Source: Niabella pedocola (GTDB lineage: Bacteria; Bacteroidota; Bacteroidia; Chitinophagales; Chitinophagaceae). Taken from it: a stretch of 64,000 bases of DNA. Below the pieces are notes generated by a model. The model was not told the origin of the DNA. It saw nothing but the letters and a program-made list of their open reading frames with translations, and made no database searches. Within the stretch, counting starts at the first letter, position 1. Each line of letters begins with the position of its first letter. Shown piece by piece: positions 1 to 8,911 of this stretch. The stretch spans positions 310,001 to 374,000 of the forward strand of contig NZ_JAJNEC010000005.1 in NCBI RefSeq assembly GCF_021044425.1. The letters are read 5' to 3'. Both the position numbers and the translations under genes were made by a program.

Positions 1-453
1 TGCCCAGCTGGCAATCACGCCTTCTGTCATGGTATCGCTCAAACGGGGCATCAGCACCACTTCTTCCATTTTTGACACATCCACTGCGGGAGCTGCCGCA
101 GCCTGTGGTTCTTTCGGTGCCTCTTTAGGCGCCTCAGCAGCCGGTGCTGCAGTTTTTGCGGCCGGAGCAGCGGCACTACCACCGTTACCTCCAACCAAAC
201 CGGAAATATCTTCACCAGCCTCGCCTACTATTGCCAACAGGTCGTCTACCTGTAATTTGCTTCCTTTGGGGCCACCCAAGTGGAGGATCACTCCATCTTT
301 ATAGCTTTCCAGCTCCATAGTGGCTTTATCCGTTTCAATCTCCGCCAGCAAATCACCTTTTTTAACGGGATCTCCTACTTTTTTATGCCAATCTGCGATA
401 ACTCCTTCAGTCATGGTATCACTCAAACGGGGCATTAATATCTTCTCGGCCAT
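1..453 (-). CDS. pdhC: Pyruvate dehydrogenase E2 (dihydrolipoyl acetyltransferase), N-terminal part only
   Basis: The gene runs off the left edge; 151 N-terminal residues are visible. E2 passes acetyl groups from the E1 enzyme to CoA on swinging lipoyl domains. The first lipoyl domain (about residues 1-80) has the signature ETDKATME with the lipoyl lysine at K43. An Ala/Pro-rich flexible linker follows (about 90-128), and a second lipoyl domain begins at about 131 with the repeated motif MPRLSDTMTEGVIA. Two tandem lipoyl domains are common in Bacteroidota PDH E2. The ATG is at 453-451. The catalytic domain is outside the window. The ETDKATME motif separates it from the 2-oxoglutarate E2 at 30-31 kb, which has ESEKATFE. 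Confidence 0.93.
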   Translation of the reverse strand, partial: MAEKILMPRLSDTMTEGVIADWHKKVGDPVKKGDLLAEIETDKATMELESYKDGVILHLGGPKGSKLQVDDLLAIVGEAGEDISGLVGGNGGSAAAPAAKTAAPAAEAPKEAPKEPQAAAAPAVDVSKMEEVVLMPRLSDTMTEGVIASWA

Positions 454-656
454 TACCTATTTTATTTTCGCCGAAATTAAGATAAAATGATGAATTTGCG
501 GGAAAAGAGTGTATATAGTATATACACATTTTAATTCACTATTATTCCAGGAGTTTACGTTCTTTTTATCCGTTCAAAAGATCAAACAGATATTGTATTT
601 TTTCATACGCAACCATTTCCTTAATTTGGCTCGTCTGTACAATGTATTGAATAGAA

Positions 657-1307
657 ATGAAAAAAACAGTTTTAACAGTATTAACGGGATTCTTGTTCAG
701 TACCGCAATTTGGGGGCAGAAAAAACTGACTGAAGCTACCATTTATTACGATATCGTGATCAATACCAACAGCAGTAAACCCGGCAAGGCGGATATGATG
801 GATGGCGCTACCAGCGTTACCTACCTGAAAGGGAATGCCGGCCGGTCTGATATGATCAGCTCACTGGGTACCCAGTCCGTCATTTTTGAGGGCAAAACCG
901 GCAGTGCCACCATTTTAACCAGCTACGGTGAACAAAAATTCATGAAGCAGCTAACCCCTGCCGACTGGAAGGATCATAATAAAAAATACGAGAACATCAC
1001 CTACAGTATTGAAAACGAATTTAAGACCATTGCCAACTACAGTTGCCAGAAGGCGGTAGGCAAACTGAGCGACGGCACCACGTTTACCGTTTACTTTACA
1101 AAGGACCTGGTTCCTGTAAATACAGAATTCCTGTTCATGAACAAGAATCTTCCCGGCCTGGTGATGGAGTATGAAGCCACCGATGGCAAAACAAAAGTGA
1201 CCAACACGGTATCGAATATCGACTTTGGAGCCGTGCCCATGTCAAAATTCGACCTCCCGGAATCCGGGTACCGGTTGATCCCCTATGCCGATAAAAGCAA
1301 AAAGTGA
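657..1307 (+). CDS. GLPGLI family secreted protein
   Basis: 216 residues with a Sec signal peptide (about 1-20, ending IWGQ). Near residue 165 is the sequence NLPGLVMEYE, a variant of the GLPGLILE motif that names the Bacteroidota GLPGLI family (function unknown, exported). The rest is beta-rich with repeated Thr/Lys strands, as in the family. It is a single gene followed by a strong hairpin terminator shared with the convergent rhodanese gene. The start is the only ATG that leaves an intact signal peptide. No biochemical role can be assigned. Confidence 0.8.
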   Translation: MKKTVLTVLTGFLFSTAIWGQKKLTEATIYYDIVINTNSSKPGKADMMDGATSVTYLKGNAGRSDMISSLGTQSVIFEGKTGSATILTSYGEQKFMKQLTPADWKDHNKKYENITYSIENEFKTIANYSCQKAVGKLSDGTTFTVYFTKDLVPVNTEFLFMNKNLPGLVMEYEATDGKTKVTNTVSNIDFGAVPMSKFDLPESGYRLIPYADKSKK

Positions 1308-1311
1308 TCCT

Positions 1312-1341
1312 ATAAAAAAAGTGCCTTCCGGCACTTTTTTA
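1312..1341. terminator. Bidirectional intrinsic terminator
   Basis: A run of A, stem AGTGCC, loop TTCC, stem GGCACT and a run of T. The stem is flanked by A7 and T6, so it can terminate both the GLPGLI gene (+) and the convergent rhodanese gene (-), which ends at 1366. Confidence 0.85.
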
Positions 1342-1365
1342 GTTTTATCCGCAAAGCCATGCTTC

Positions 1366-1674
1366 TTATTGTTCAAAGGCTTCCTGCCAGGCCAGCACGC
1401 CCCCTTCTACATTCACGGTATTTTTAAACCCCATAGAGTCCAGCAACAAACAGGCAGCAGCGCTTCGTTTTCCGCTACGGCAGTGAATGATCACTTCTTC
1501 CTCTTTTAAAGGTTCCAGTTCATCCACCTCCATATTCTGAATGTTTCCCAGGGGAATCAGCTTCCCGCCAATATTGTATTCTTCATATTCTGCCGGCTCT
1601 CTTACATCGATCAGGTTGATTTTTTCACCATTGTCGATTCTCTTTTTAAGTTCCTGAACAGTAATGGTATTCAT
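1366..1674 (-). CDS. Single-domain rhodanese-like protein
   Basis: 102 residues, one rhodanese domain. The active-site loop is CRSGKRSA, with the Cys that would carry a persulfide, preceded by the usual INLIDVREPAEY strand and loop. Single-domain rhodaneses of this size act as small cytoplasmic sulfur carriers; the partner is unknown. A longer reading frame extends upstream to 1797, but that part overlaps the end of the PASTA gene and encodes an Arg-rich non-homologous stretch. The ATG at 1674 (MNTITVQEL) is therefore preferred. It lies 29 bases downstream of the PASTA gene and is probably co-transcribed with it. Confidence 0.88.
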   Translation of the reverse strand: MNTITVQELKKRIDNGEKINLIDVREPAEYEEYNIGGKLIPLGNIQNMEVDELEPLKEEEVIIHCRSGKRSAAACLLLDSMGFKNTVNVEGGVLAWQEAFEQ

Positions 1675-1703
1675 ATTTCTTATTTTAAATGTGATCAAAA
1701 CGA

Positions 1704-2543
1704 TTACTCCGGTGTGCCGGGTGTGTCTTGCTGCACCGAATCGCGGTTGTTTCCGCCGCCGGTAGAATCCACCACCGGACGTTCCACGCTCAGCCATACA
1801 TCCACGATCTGTCCCCGGCGGATGGACCGTGCGTTGCCTTCCACATCAAAGCGTTCGGGGTTCTGGCGGTATACAAATGCTGCTGCGCTGTCCGTTACAC
1901 CACCGGAAGTGATCACCGACCCCATGCCGATACCTTTTTCGTCCAGCAGGGCCTTTGCTTCCGCATAGGTAAGCCCCACCAGGTTGGGAACCAGGAAGGC
2001 GTTGCCCAGCCCGCTGCCGATCACAAGATCTACCCGGGAACCCTGCCTTATTTTGGCACCCGGCTGAATAGCCACTCCATTATAGAGTTGCTGCAATACC
2101 GTATTTTTTGCAAAATCGGGTTTGAAGGTCGTATCACCCAGTTTCAGCCCCATATTTTTCAGGGCAAATTCGGCGCTGCCCAAGCTGTATCCAACAATAT
2201 TGGGCATCTCCACCAACGGTGGCTCGGCCCGGTTAATGGTCAGATATACGGTTCTGTTCGACTTCACTACTTCATACTCATCAGGTACCTGGCGCACGAT
2301 CTGCAACGGCTTTAAGGTATCATTGAAGATACTATCCTGTACTACCAGGTCAAAACCGGCATCTGCCAGTATTTTTTCTGCCTGCGCAAGGGTTTTACCC
2401 AACAGCGGAGGAACGGTTTTCGCATCATTGTGATGGGTAAGCCATCCCAGTGAGAGAATTACGATTGAAAAAACCGCCAGCGCCAGAATAATCCCCGCCA
2501 GTATGTTTACCCAAAGTGGTCTTCTTGTTATAAAACGAAACAT
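1704..2543 (-). CDS. PASTA domain membrane protein
   Basis: 279 residues. A short basic N terminus (FRFITRRPLW) precedes one transmembrane signal anchor (about 12-33), so the bulk lies in the periplasm. Three PASTA repeats follow at about 43-105, 109-178 and 183-255, each with the (V/M)PxLxGxxxxxA pattern (VPPLLGKTLAQAE, MPNIVGYSLGSAE, VPNLVGLTYAEAK). The tail is a disordered Asp/Gly/Pro stretch. PASTA repeats bind peptidoglycan muropeptides or beta-lactam-like ligands. There is no kinase or transpeptidase domain, so this is the stand-alone Bacteroidota form. Its neighbour D-Ala-D-Ala ligase also fits a cell-wall role. Confidence 0.85.
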   Translation of the reverse strand: MFRFITRRPLWVNILAGIILALAVFSIVILSLGWLTHHNDAKTVPPLLGKTLAQAEKILADAGFDLVVQDSIFNDTLKPLQIVRQVPDEYEVVKSNRTVYLTINRAEPPLVEMPNIVGYSLGSAEFALKNMGLKLGDTTFKPDFAKNTVLQQLYNGVAIQPGAKIRQGSRVDLVIGSGLGNAFLVPNLVGLTYAEAKALLDEKGIGMGSVITSGGVTDSAAAFVYRQNPERFDVEGNARSIRRGQIVDVWLSVERPVVDSTGGGNNRDSVQQDTPGTPE

Positions 2544-2680
2544 GTGTTGATTATACTTGGTAAATATAGGATAATTCGGCTATCGGCTGTCCGCATTCCG
2601 TGTTAAGAATCCGGAACGTGGAATGGAGCCATTCACCAAAGGCATCAGGTCCTTCACAACAGGAAACCGGTCCTTCCGTT

Positions 2681-3670
2681 TCAGGCCTCAAAACAGGCTT
2701 CCACCAGAAGGGTGTAAAAATCCGTCAGGCTTCCCCCTGCAGCCGCTACCTGCTGCGGTACGATACTGGCGGCACTTTGACCCGGAATGGTATTTACTTC
2801 CAGCATATATGGCCGGCCTTCTGCTTCTTTATAAATAAAATCGATCCGGATCACACCGCTGCAATTGAATACCTCGTATACCTTCCGCGCTGCCGCCCGC
2901 ACTTTTTCTGCAATGGCCTCTTCTACTACCGCCGGTGTTACCTCGGTAGATTTTCCTTCATATTTGGCTTCAAAATCAAAAAACGACTGGCCGTCGTGCG
3001 CCTTCACTTCCGTGAGTGGCAGCACATGGATGGCGCCATTTGCCTTATATACACCAACGGTAAATTCCCGTCCGGAGATCATTTCTTCCACCAGCACCTG
3101 GCTATCTTCCTTAAATGCTTTTGCGATGGCATCCTCCAGGTGGGCAGCATCCTCCACTTTGCTCATCCCGATGCTGGACCCGCCGTTATTGGGTTTTACA
3201 AACACCGGCAGCTTTAATTGTTCCAGTATGGCTGCAGCGGGCACCGGCGTATGGGCAAACAGGTGCAGCGAGTTTGCCACACCAATCCCTGCCATCTTGG
3301 CCACCGCCACGGCGTACCGTTTATTAAAAGTAATCGCAGAGCTGGCGGCATCGCATCCGGTATACGGGATGCCCAGCATATCAAAATATCCCTGGAGCTT
3401 TCCGTCTTCCCCCGGTGTGCCATGCATCCCGATCAGCACTGCGTCGAACCGGATCTTTTGCCCGTTTTCCACAATGGAAAAATCATCCTTTGCAACCGGT
3501 GTTTTCTGACCGGAACGGTCTGTATAAAACCATCCTTCCGGATTGATGTCTACCACATATACCTCATACTTTTCACGGTCGAGGTGTTTTTCAATCGTAG
3601 CGGCGCTTTTATAGGAAATCACCGACTCCCCGGAAAGCCCTCCTGTTACCAACGCGATCGTTTTCTTCAT
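2681..3670 (-). CDS. ddl: D-alanine--D-alanine ligase
   Basis: 329 residues, the usual length for Ddl. It joins two D-Ala molecules with ATP to make the peptidoglycan dipeptide. The N terminus has GGLSGESVIS with the catalytic Glu at residue 15. The ATP-grasp core includes LPVFVKPNNGGSSIGM, EEMISGREFTVGV and the metal/phosphate motif RIDFIYKEAEGRPYMLEVNTIPG near the C terminus. It sits upstream of and in the same direction as the PASTA and rhodanese genes, with a 137-base gap. All key motifs are intact. Confidence 0.95.
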   Translation of the reverse strand: MKKTIALVTGGLSGESVISYKSAATIEKHLDREKYEVYVVDINPEGWFYTDRSGQKTPVAKDDFSIVENGQKIRFDAVLIGMHGTPGEDGKLQGYFDMLGIPYTGCDAASSAITFNKRYAVAVAKMAGIGVANSLHLFAHTPVPAAAILEQLKLPVFVKPNNGGSSIGMSKVEDAAHLEDAIAKAFKEDSQVLVEEMISGREFTVGVYKANGAIHVLPLTEVKAHDGQSFFDFEAKYEGKSTEVTPAVVEEAIAEKVRAAARKVYEVFNCSGVIRIDFIYKEAEGRPYMLEVNTIPGQSAASIVPQQVAAAGGSLTDFYTLLVEACFEA

Positions 3671-3731
3671 ATTGTCCGTTAAAGAACAGGATACGCAGCA
3701 CCACGCTCCTGCTGTTCCATTCTGTTGATGA

Positions 3732-4079
3732 TTATAAATGCAGTTTTTCTTTCTTGGCCAGTAATTCTTCTACCGTTTCCTGGTACATTTCATCCGGCAC
3801 ACAGCAGTCTACCGGACAAACCGACGCACATTGTGGTTCTTCATGAAATCCCTGACACTCGGTACATTTATCCGGAACAATATAGTAGGTATCGTCGCTG
3901 ATCGGCGCATTTTTAAAGTGGGCGTCCACCACATTTCCGTTAAACAGTTTAAACTCACCTGTTACTGTATTGCCATCGGAAATGGTCCACTCCACTCCAC
4001 CCTCATAAATGGCATTGTTCGGACACTCCGGTTCGCAGGCTCCACAATTAATGCACTCTTCTGTTATTTTTATAGCCAT
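3732..4079 (-). CDS. 4Fe-4S dicluster ferredoxin
   Basis: 115 residues. The first cluster motif is C9-x2-C12-x2-C15-x3-C19-P. The second is C72-x2-C75-x8-C84-x3-C88-P, the longer spacing typical of 7Fe/8Fe ferredoxins of the Bacteroidota and Allochromatium kind. Cys 92 and 93 are extra. It carries electrons in the cytoplasm; partners are not known from sequence. The ATG at 4079 (MAIKITEEC) is preferred over a frame opening at 4244 because the extra part has no homology and overlaps the divergent gene. A good minus-strand promoter box lies at 4133-4140. Confidence 0.92.
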   Translation of the reverse strand: MAIKITEECINCGACEPECPNNAIYEGGVEWTISDGNTVTGEFKLFNGNVVDAHFKNAPISDDTYYIVPDKCTECQGFHEEPQCASVCPVDCCVPDEMYQETVEELLAKKEKLHL

Positions 4080-4132
4080 ATTCGAATAATTATAATTTGA
4101 ATGAACGTATGCTGTAAACGCTTTATTTTGTA

Positions 4133-4140
4133 CAAAATTA
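4133..4140 (-). promoter_or_regulatory. -7 promoter box for the ferredoxin gene
   Basis: On the minus strand this reads TAATTTTG, an exact TAnnTTTG match. A near TTTG (GTTG) lies 22 bases further upstream, in the 5' end of the acyl-CoA reductase gene. The predicted transcript starts near 4126, about 47 bases ahead of the ATG. Confidence 0.5.
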
Positions 4141-4150
4141 ATCATTGAAG

Positions 4151-5158
4151 ATGACATTATCGCAACGCATCCGTTTATTGACCAATTTGGGTACTTATAT
4201 GCAGGGAGCGAGTGATGAATGGCTCGCTGCAAAAGAGCGGGCATTCCGGAACAACGGCTGGTTCTTACCGGCGTTTATCGACCGGTCTGTACAAAACATC
4301 GCGCAGGCTTTTTTACAGGAGCCGGTATTAAAAAAATGGACGGGCTGCTATCCACAGCTGGAAGCAACACTGCACATGCCGCGGCTTGTGGGACTTGTGA
4401 TGGCCGGCAACATCCCGCTGGTAGGCTTTCATGATCTTTTGTGCGTGTTCATTGCCGGTCACCGTTGCCTGATCAAGGTTTCCTCAAAAGATGAAATCCT
4501 TATTCAGCACCTGGTAGCAAAAATGATCGAATGGGAACCGGAGCTGGCTTCATGGATCCGGTTCGAAACCTTGCTAAAGGGATGCGATGCGTATATTGCC
4601 ACGGGCAGTGATAATACAGCCGGGTATTTTGATTACTACTTCGCAAAATACCCCCATCTTATCCGCCGCAACCGTACTTCCGCGGCGGTGCTTACGGGCC
4701 GGGAAACACCGGAAGAACTGGACGCGCTTGCAGACGATGTATTTCTTTACTTCGGCATGGGATGCCGGAATGTAACCAAGATCTATGTACCGGAACAATA
4801 CAACTTTGAACCGTTGCTGCAGGTTTTTAAAAAGTATGATTACCTGGCAGACGTGCATAAGTACAAGAATAATTACGACTATAACCTTGCCCTGTACCTA
4901 CTCAACAAACGATTTTATATGAGCACACCGGCGTTGCTGCTGGTGGAAGATGCCGGGCTGTTTTCCCCGGTAAGCCAGCTGAATTATGCGTTTTACGGCA
5001 ATAAGTCGAACCTGGTTGGAGAGCTGGTAAACAACCCCTCGGTACAATGCATTGTAGGGCACGATTGCATTCCCTTCGGACAGGCCCAATCGCCCGCCAT
5101 TGACCAGTATGCAGACGGTGAGGATACCCTGGCATTCCTGCTTTCCTTGAACGAATGA
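4151..5158 (+). CDS. Acyl-CoA reductase, LuxC-like family
   Basis: 335 residues. It resembles the shortened LuxC/acyl-CoA reductase found across Bacteroidota, an aldehyde-dehydrogenase-fold enzyme that reduces fatty acyl groups. Recognisable stretches are LVMAGNIPLVGFHDLLCVFIAGH, TGSDNTAGYFDYYFAKYPHLIRRNRTSAAVLTG, and FGMGCRNVTKIYVP with the probable catalytic Cys. Classical LuxC is about 480 residues, so this form is short. The ATG at 4151 is chosen; a TTG two codons upstream is possible but weaker. It is divergent from the ferredoxin gene, 71 bases apart, a pairing that suggests a shared redox role (inference). Confidence 0.82.
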   Translation: MTLSQRIRLLTNLGTYMQGASDEWLAAKERAFRNNGWFLPAFIDRSVQNIAQAFLQEPVLKKWTGCYPQLEATLHMPRLVGLVMAGNIPLVGFHDLLCVFIAGHRCLIKVSSKDEILIQHLVAKMIEWEPELASWIRFETLLKGCDAYIATGSDNTAGYFDYYFAKYPHLIRRNRTSAAVLTGRETPEELDALADDVFLYFGMGCRNVTKIYVPEQYNFEPLLQVFKKYDYLADVHKYKNNYDYNLALYLLNKRFYMSTPALLLVEDAGLFSPVSQLNYAFYGNKSNLVGELVNNPSVQCIVGHDCIPFGQAQSPAIDQYADGEDTLAFLLSLNE

Positions 5159-5333
5159 TGCGCTGCAGTAAAGCGTTTAACGATATGGTATAATTACAGG
5201 AACAGACAGGAACCGCCGAAGTACGAAGACTTTAGTAAAAGTTTGTTAAACTGACTGACAGAACTTCCGAATGTGCAGCACAGTTTGTTACTTTGTATAA
5301 GCAAGGCATAATTTTTGAAAACGAAATTTTTAA

Positions 5334-6908
5334 ATGAATCGTAAAATGAAATTGAAACAAATTCTTTTGGTGATTGTGATAAGCATGCTGTCTGCCTTTG
5401 CAGGCGTTTTTCTTTATGGAAAATTTGCGCGCAGCGGTGGCGGCACAGCCGGTATGCCGGTAGATGGAAAATTGCCGGCCAACTATGCCAGTTTTTTTGA
5501 CAGTAAAGGCAATGCTGCCGAACCCACGGATTTTACAAAAGCGGCCGAATCGGCCATCCCTGCGGTAGTACATATTAAAACAAAGATCCCCGCTAAAAAA
5601 CTGGACAATAACCTGCCCAACAGAGGCCGGACCGGTGATCCTTTTGAAGATTTTTTTGGTGATATGTTTGGCCTGGGACCACAGATCCGGCCGGAGCAAC
5701 GCGCCTCCGGCAGCGGGGTGATCATCAGCCAGGACGGCTATATCGTTACCAATAACCACGTAGTTTCTGATGGCGCCGATGGCGTAGCTTCTGAAATAAA
5801 AGTAACCCTGAATGAAGGACGCAAAACCTATACGGCAAAGGTTGTAGGGCGCGACCCCAGCAGCGATATCGCCGTTCTTAAAGTGGAAGCCAACAACCTT
5901 CCTTATATGATTTACGGCAATGTGGACGATGTAAAACTGGGTCAGTGGGTACTGGCCGTAGGCTATCCGTTTAACCTGGAGGCTACGGTTACCGCCGGTA
6001 TTATCAGCGCCAAGGGACGCAGCATCGGTATCAATGGACAACAAAGCATGTCGCCCGTAGAATCTTTTATCCAAACGGATGCTGCGGTAAACCAGGGTAA
6101 CAGCGGTGGCGCGTTGATCAATACTAACGGGCAGCTGGTGGGTATTAACTCTGCCATCCTGGCACCAAGCGGTACCTATGCCGGTTATTCCTTTGCGATC
6201 CCCGTAAATATTGTAAAGAAAGTAGTCAATGATATCATCAAGTATGGTGATGTAAAACGCGGCTACCTGGGTATCAGCTATTTTGATGAGCAAAAAACGC
6301 CGGGCGAAAATGAGCGTCGCCTGAAACAGGCCGGACTGCAGGGCGGAGACGGCGTGTATGTACTGGAAGCACCGGATGGCGGTGGTGCAGCAAAAGCCGG
6401 TATCAAAAAGGGCGATATTATTACCAAAGTGAGTGGAACACCGGTTGCATCAGGCTTACAGATGTCGGGCATTATTGCCAGTGCACAGCCAGGAGACAAG
6501 ATAAAACTCACCTACCTGAGAGGAGGAAAAGAGGCTACCGCAGATATAACCCTTTCTGATAAACCGAGCGCCAGCAAACTGACCAGTTCGGATCAGATTG
6601 CCGACCAGCTGGGTGTTGAACTGGCAAATGTAGAGCCAAAGCGGGCGGAACAACTGCGCATCAATGGCGGAGGTGTGGAAATCAAAAACATCCGGCCCAA
6701 TGGACTGTTAAGCAAAAGCAGGATGGATAAAGGGTTTATCATTACTGCAGCAAACGGACAACGTGTAAAATCCATCGATGAGCTGGCCAAGGTACTGGGC
6801 AGCAGCCGGAGCAGTAAAGTGGAACTGGAAGGAATCTATCCCGGTTATAGCGGGTTGTATTCTTACCAGATCAATCTTGACGGAGATGATGATTCCGGTG
6901 CCTTCTAA
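5334..6908 (+). CDS. HtrA/DegP-type periplasmic serine protease
   Basis: 524 residues with an N-terminal signal anchor (about 8-28). The trypsin-like domain carries an intact triad: H142 (TNNHVV), D178 (SSDIAVL) and S257 (QGNSGGAL). Two PDZ domains follow (about 300-395 and 425-515). A Gly/Pro-rich loop (GDPFEDFFGDMFGLG) before the protease domain is the LA loop typical of DegP/DegQ. The enzyme degrades or holds misfolded envelope proteins. It is a single gene with its own strong terminator at 6933-6966. There is nothing unusual in it. Confidence 0.95.
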   Translation: MNRKMKLKQILLVIVISMLSAFAGVFLYGKFARSGGGTAGMPVDGKLPANYASFFDSKGNAAEPTDFTKAAESAIPAVVHIKTKIPAKKLDNNLPNRGRTGDPFEDFFGDMFGLGPQIRPEQRASGSGVIISQDGYIVTNNHVVSDGADGVASEIKVTLNEGRKTYTAKVVGRDPSSDIAVLKVEANNLPYMIYGNVDDVKLGQWVLAVGYPFNLEATVTAGIISAKGRSIGINGQQSMSPVESFIQTDAAVNQGNSGGALINTNGQLVGINSAILAPSGTYAGYSFAIPVNIVKKVVNDIIKYGDVKRGYLGISYFDEQKTPGENERRLKQAGLQGGDGVYVLEAPDGGGAAKAGIKKGDIITKVSGTPVASGLQMSGIIASAQPGDKIKLTYLRGGKEATADITLSDKPSASKLTSSDQIADQLGVELANVEPKRAEQLRINGGGVEIKNIRPNGLLSKSRMDKGFIITAANGQRVKSIDELAKVLGSSRSSKVELEGIYPGYSGLYSYQINLDGDDDSGAF

Positions 6909-6932
6909 CAGATACACTATTTATACGACCTT

Positions 6933-6966
6933 AAAAGCGGCGGGCTCCGGAGCCCGCCGCTTTTTT
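6933..6966 (+). terminator. Intrinsic terminator of the HtrA gene
   Basis: A perfect GC-rich stem, GCGGCGGGCTCC paired with GGAGCCCGCCGC (6937-6960), has four A before it and six T after it. It lies 24 bases after the HtrA stop codon. Confidence 0.92.
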
Positions 6967-7196
6967 GCAAATAGAGCCCGGCAGGAAGTACCGGTGTTTT
7001 GACACGTGGTTTACCAACCCGTTACCTTTAACACAGCGGATGATTGTTGTTGCAAGTGTACCCTTTCCCGTAAACCGGAATCATCTTTTTAAAGCGGCCT
7101 GTTTTTTGTACTTTTATAGGATACAATCTGCCATCATAAACCGGCCGCATTTATACTTCACTCCTGCCGGTTATTATAGCAATTAAACACACACAC

Positions 7197-8063
7197 ATGA
7201 AAAAGATTCTGGCGCTTACCGATTTCTCAAGAAATGCAGCACATGCTATTGAATATGCATTAAGCCTGGCACCGCTTTGGCAAACGGAAGCGTTGACACT
7301 CTTGCATGTATATGAGGCACCCGTGCTTTTCCAGGCAGATCCATCCGGCGGCATGAATCCCGAAGCGGCACCGGGTTTGATTAACTATGCCCTGATCACG
7401 GAACAATCTGAAGCCATTGCCGAAAGCAGCCGGCAACGCATTCACGCGCTCAGGGAAGAACTTGCCGCTATACACCCTTCCCTATCCATTACAACCGAGG
7501 TAACGGAGGGGTTGCTGGGCGATGTGGTAAACGAGCGGCTGAAAACAGCGGGTTACGACCTGGTGGTAATGGGGATCCGGGGTAAATCAGGCCTGGAAAA
7601 AATACTTATCGGCAGCAATGCCATCAAAGCTATTGAGGGCATCCATGGTCCGTTGCTGATTGTACCCGATCAGCCAACGGATCGCATCCCCAAAAAGATC
7701 GCGCTGGCATCCGACCTCGAAATACTGAGTGATACCACTATCCGGCAGCTCGAACAGTTTGTAATGCAATTGCCGGTAAATGAGCTGCAGGTTATCAATG
7801 TAAACATGAACCCGGCGGACCCCGTTAACCAGGAACGGATCAGTGCCATTAAAGCACAGCTGCGCCGGCTGAATGTGGTAACGCATTTTCAGCAGGCGTC
7901 AAATGTAGAAGCGGGCCTGGAAGCATTTGTAAGTCAACACCAGATCTCCCTGCTAACATTTATCCACCACGAACGCAGCTTTTTCGGCCAGCTGTTTCAT
8001 AAAAGTGTGGGAAAACAAATCGCCTGGAACACCACGATACCGGTGCTTCGATTAAAGGGATAA
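7197..8063 (+). CDS. Universal stress protein, tandem UspA domains
   Basis: 288 residues with two UspA folds. The first (about 1-150) has the ATP-binding pattern G-x2-G-x9-G-S in GIRGKSGLEKILIGSNA. The second (about 160-288) keeps the fold (KKIALASDLEILSD, HHERSFFGQLFHKSVGKQIAWNTTIPVLRL) but lacks a clean ATP motif, which is usual for such tandem proteins. It is cytoplasmic and stress-related. A candidate promoter with TTTG at 6998-7001 and TACCTTTA at 7023-7030 lies upstream, giving a long leader. Confidence 0.9.
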   Translation: MKKILALTDFSRNAAHAIEYALSLAPLWQTEALTLLHVYEAPVLFQADPSGGMNPEAAPGLINYALITEQSEAIAESSRQRIHALREELAAIHPSLSITTEVTEGLLGDVVNERLKTAGYDLVVMGIRGKSGLEKILIGSNAIKAIEGIHGPLLIVPDQPTDRIPKKIALASDLEILSDTTIRQLEQFVMQLPVNELQVINVNMNPADPVNQERISAIKAQLRRLNVVTHFQQASNVEAGLEAFVSQHQISLLTFIHHERSFFGQLFHKSVGKQIAWNTTIPVLRLKG

Positions 8064-8083
8064 GCGGGTAACCGCAGCACTGT

Positions 8084-8734
8084 TTACAACTGCAGAACCT
8101 TGTTGATAATGGCACTGATCTCTGTGGCGCGGTTCCAAACCATCATATGTGTACCCTCTTTGATGGTATAGTCGGGCGTGATATGTTTTATGGGAAAGAT
8201 GCGATCCCGGTCGCCGTGAATATGGATCACATTTTTAAACGCATGGGTGTTTCTCCAGTTAAGGATCTTATCAAATGACCAGTTTACATACCCAAGATTT
8301 GCCGTCTTCCGGTAGGTGTTTGCAAATTCCTGTTCTTCGGGGGTATAGGCACCCAGTCGCCGGTTGGCGATCCGGTATGCGGCTTCGCTTTGCTGGATCT
8401 TTTTCACCGGAAAGATCCGGTTTAGCCGGAGCGCACCTGCAAGCCGCATTTCCAACGGCATTTCAGACCGTTGCTTGATGCTGGAGATCAGGATTACCTG
8501 TTTGATATTCCGGAACCCGGCAATTTCCAGGGCTACCATTCCTCCAAAGGAAATACCCACCAGTATGGCCTCTTCGTCCTCAATGCCTGCTGCCATGCGC
8601 CGCGCATAGGCATTAAACGACTCCTTCGGATCCGGATCCAGCCAGTTCAAAAAACATAGCCGGGCCTTATCAATTATCAGGTTACCATAGATGCGCTCAT
8701 CCACCCCAAATCCTGGTATGCAATAAAGGTTCAC
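8084..8734 (-). CDS. Small alpha/beta hydrolase
   Basis: 216 residues. The nucleophile elbow is GISFGG with S62, the acid is in GDRDRIFP, and the catalytic His is in EGTHMMV. It is probably a carboxylesterase or thioesterase-like enzyme; the substrate is unknown. The start codon is GTG at 8734: an in-frame TAA lies immediately upstream and no ATG follows nearby. The start sits inside a 12-base palindrome, CACTTATAAGTG (8732-8743). It converges on the universal stress protein gene. Confidence 0.82.
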   Translation of the reverse strand: MNLYCIPGFGVDERIYGNLIIDKARLCFLNWLDPDPKESFNAYARRMAAGIEDEEAILVGISFGGMVALEIAGFRNIKQVILISSIKQRSEMPLEMRLAGALRLNRIFPVKKIQQSEAAYRIANRRLGAYTPEEQEFANTYRKTANLGYVNWSFDKILNWRNTHAFKNVIHIHGDRDRIFPIKHITPDYTIKEGTHMMVWNRATEISAIINKVLQL

Positions 8735-8911
8735 TTATAAGTGCTAAATTCTAAATATCAAGATACAAGCAAAGGGCATTCCGGTTCTTTGCTAAATCTC
8801 AAAATCCAAATACTACGTACTAAATTCTAAACACTAAAACCGAAGTCCCAAAACCACAGGCTCCAGAAAGTATCCCTCATTTACTATTGACTATTCACTT
8901 CTCTTCCGCTT
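8735..8911. repeat. A/T-rich spacer of degenerate short repeats
   Basis: The spacer repeats variants of 'ctaaattctaaa', 'aaatctcaaaatccaaat' and 'actattgactattcact'. It resembles the other repeat-filled spacers at 31.3 kb and 54.0 kb and has no coding character. Such text-like repeats are common between genes in Chitinophagaceae. Confidence 0.6.

Noticed and set aside
1675..1797. Longer start for the rhodanese
   Set aside because: The added 41 residues overlap the PASTA gene and are Arg-rich without homology.
5232..6293. Minus-strand frame of 353 codons
   Set aside because: It is the shadow of the HtrA gene, which has an intact triad and PDZ domains.
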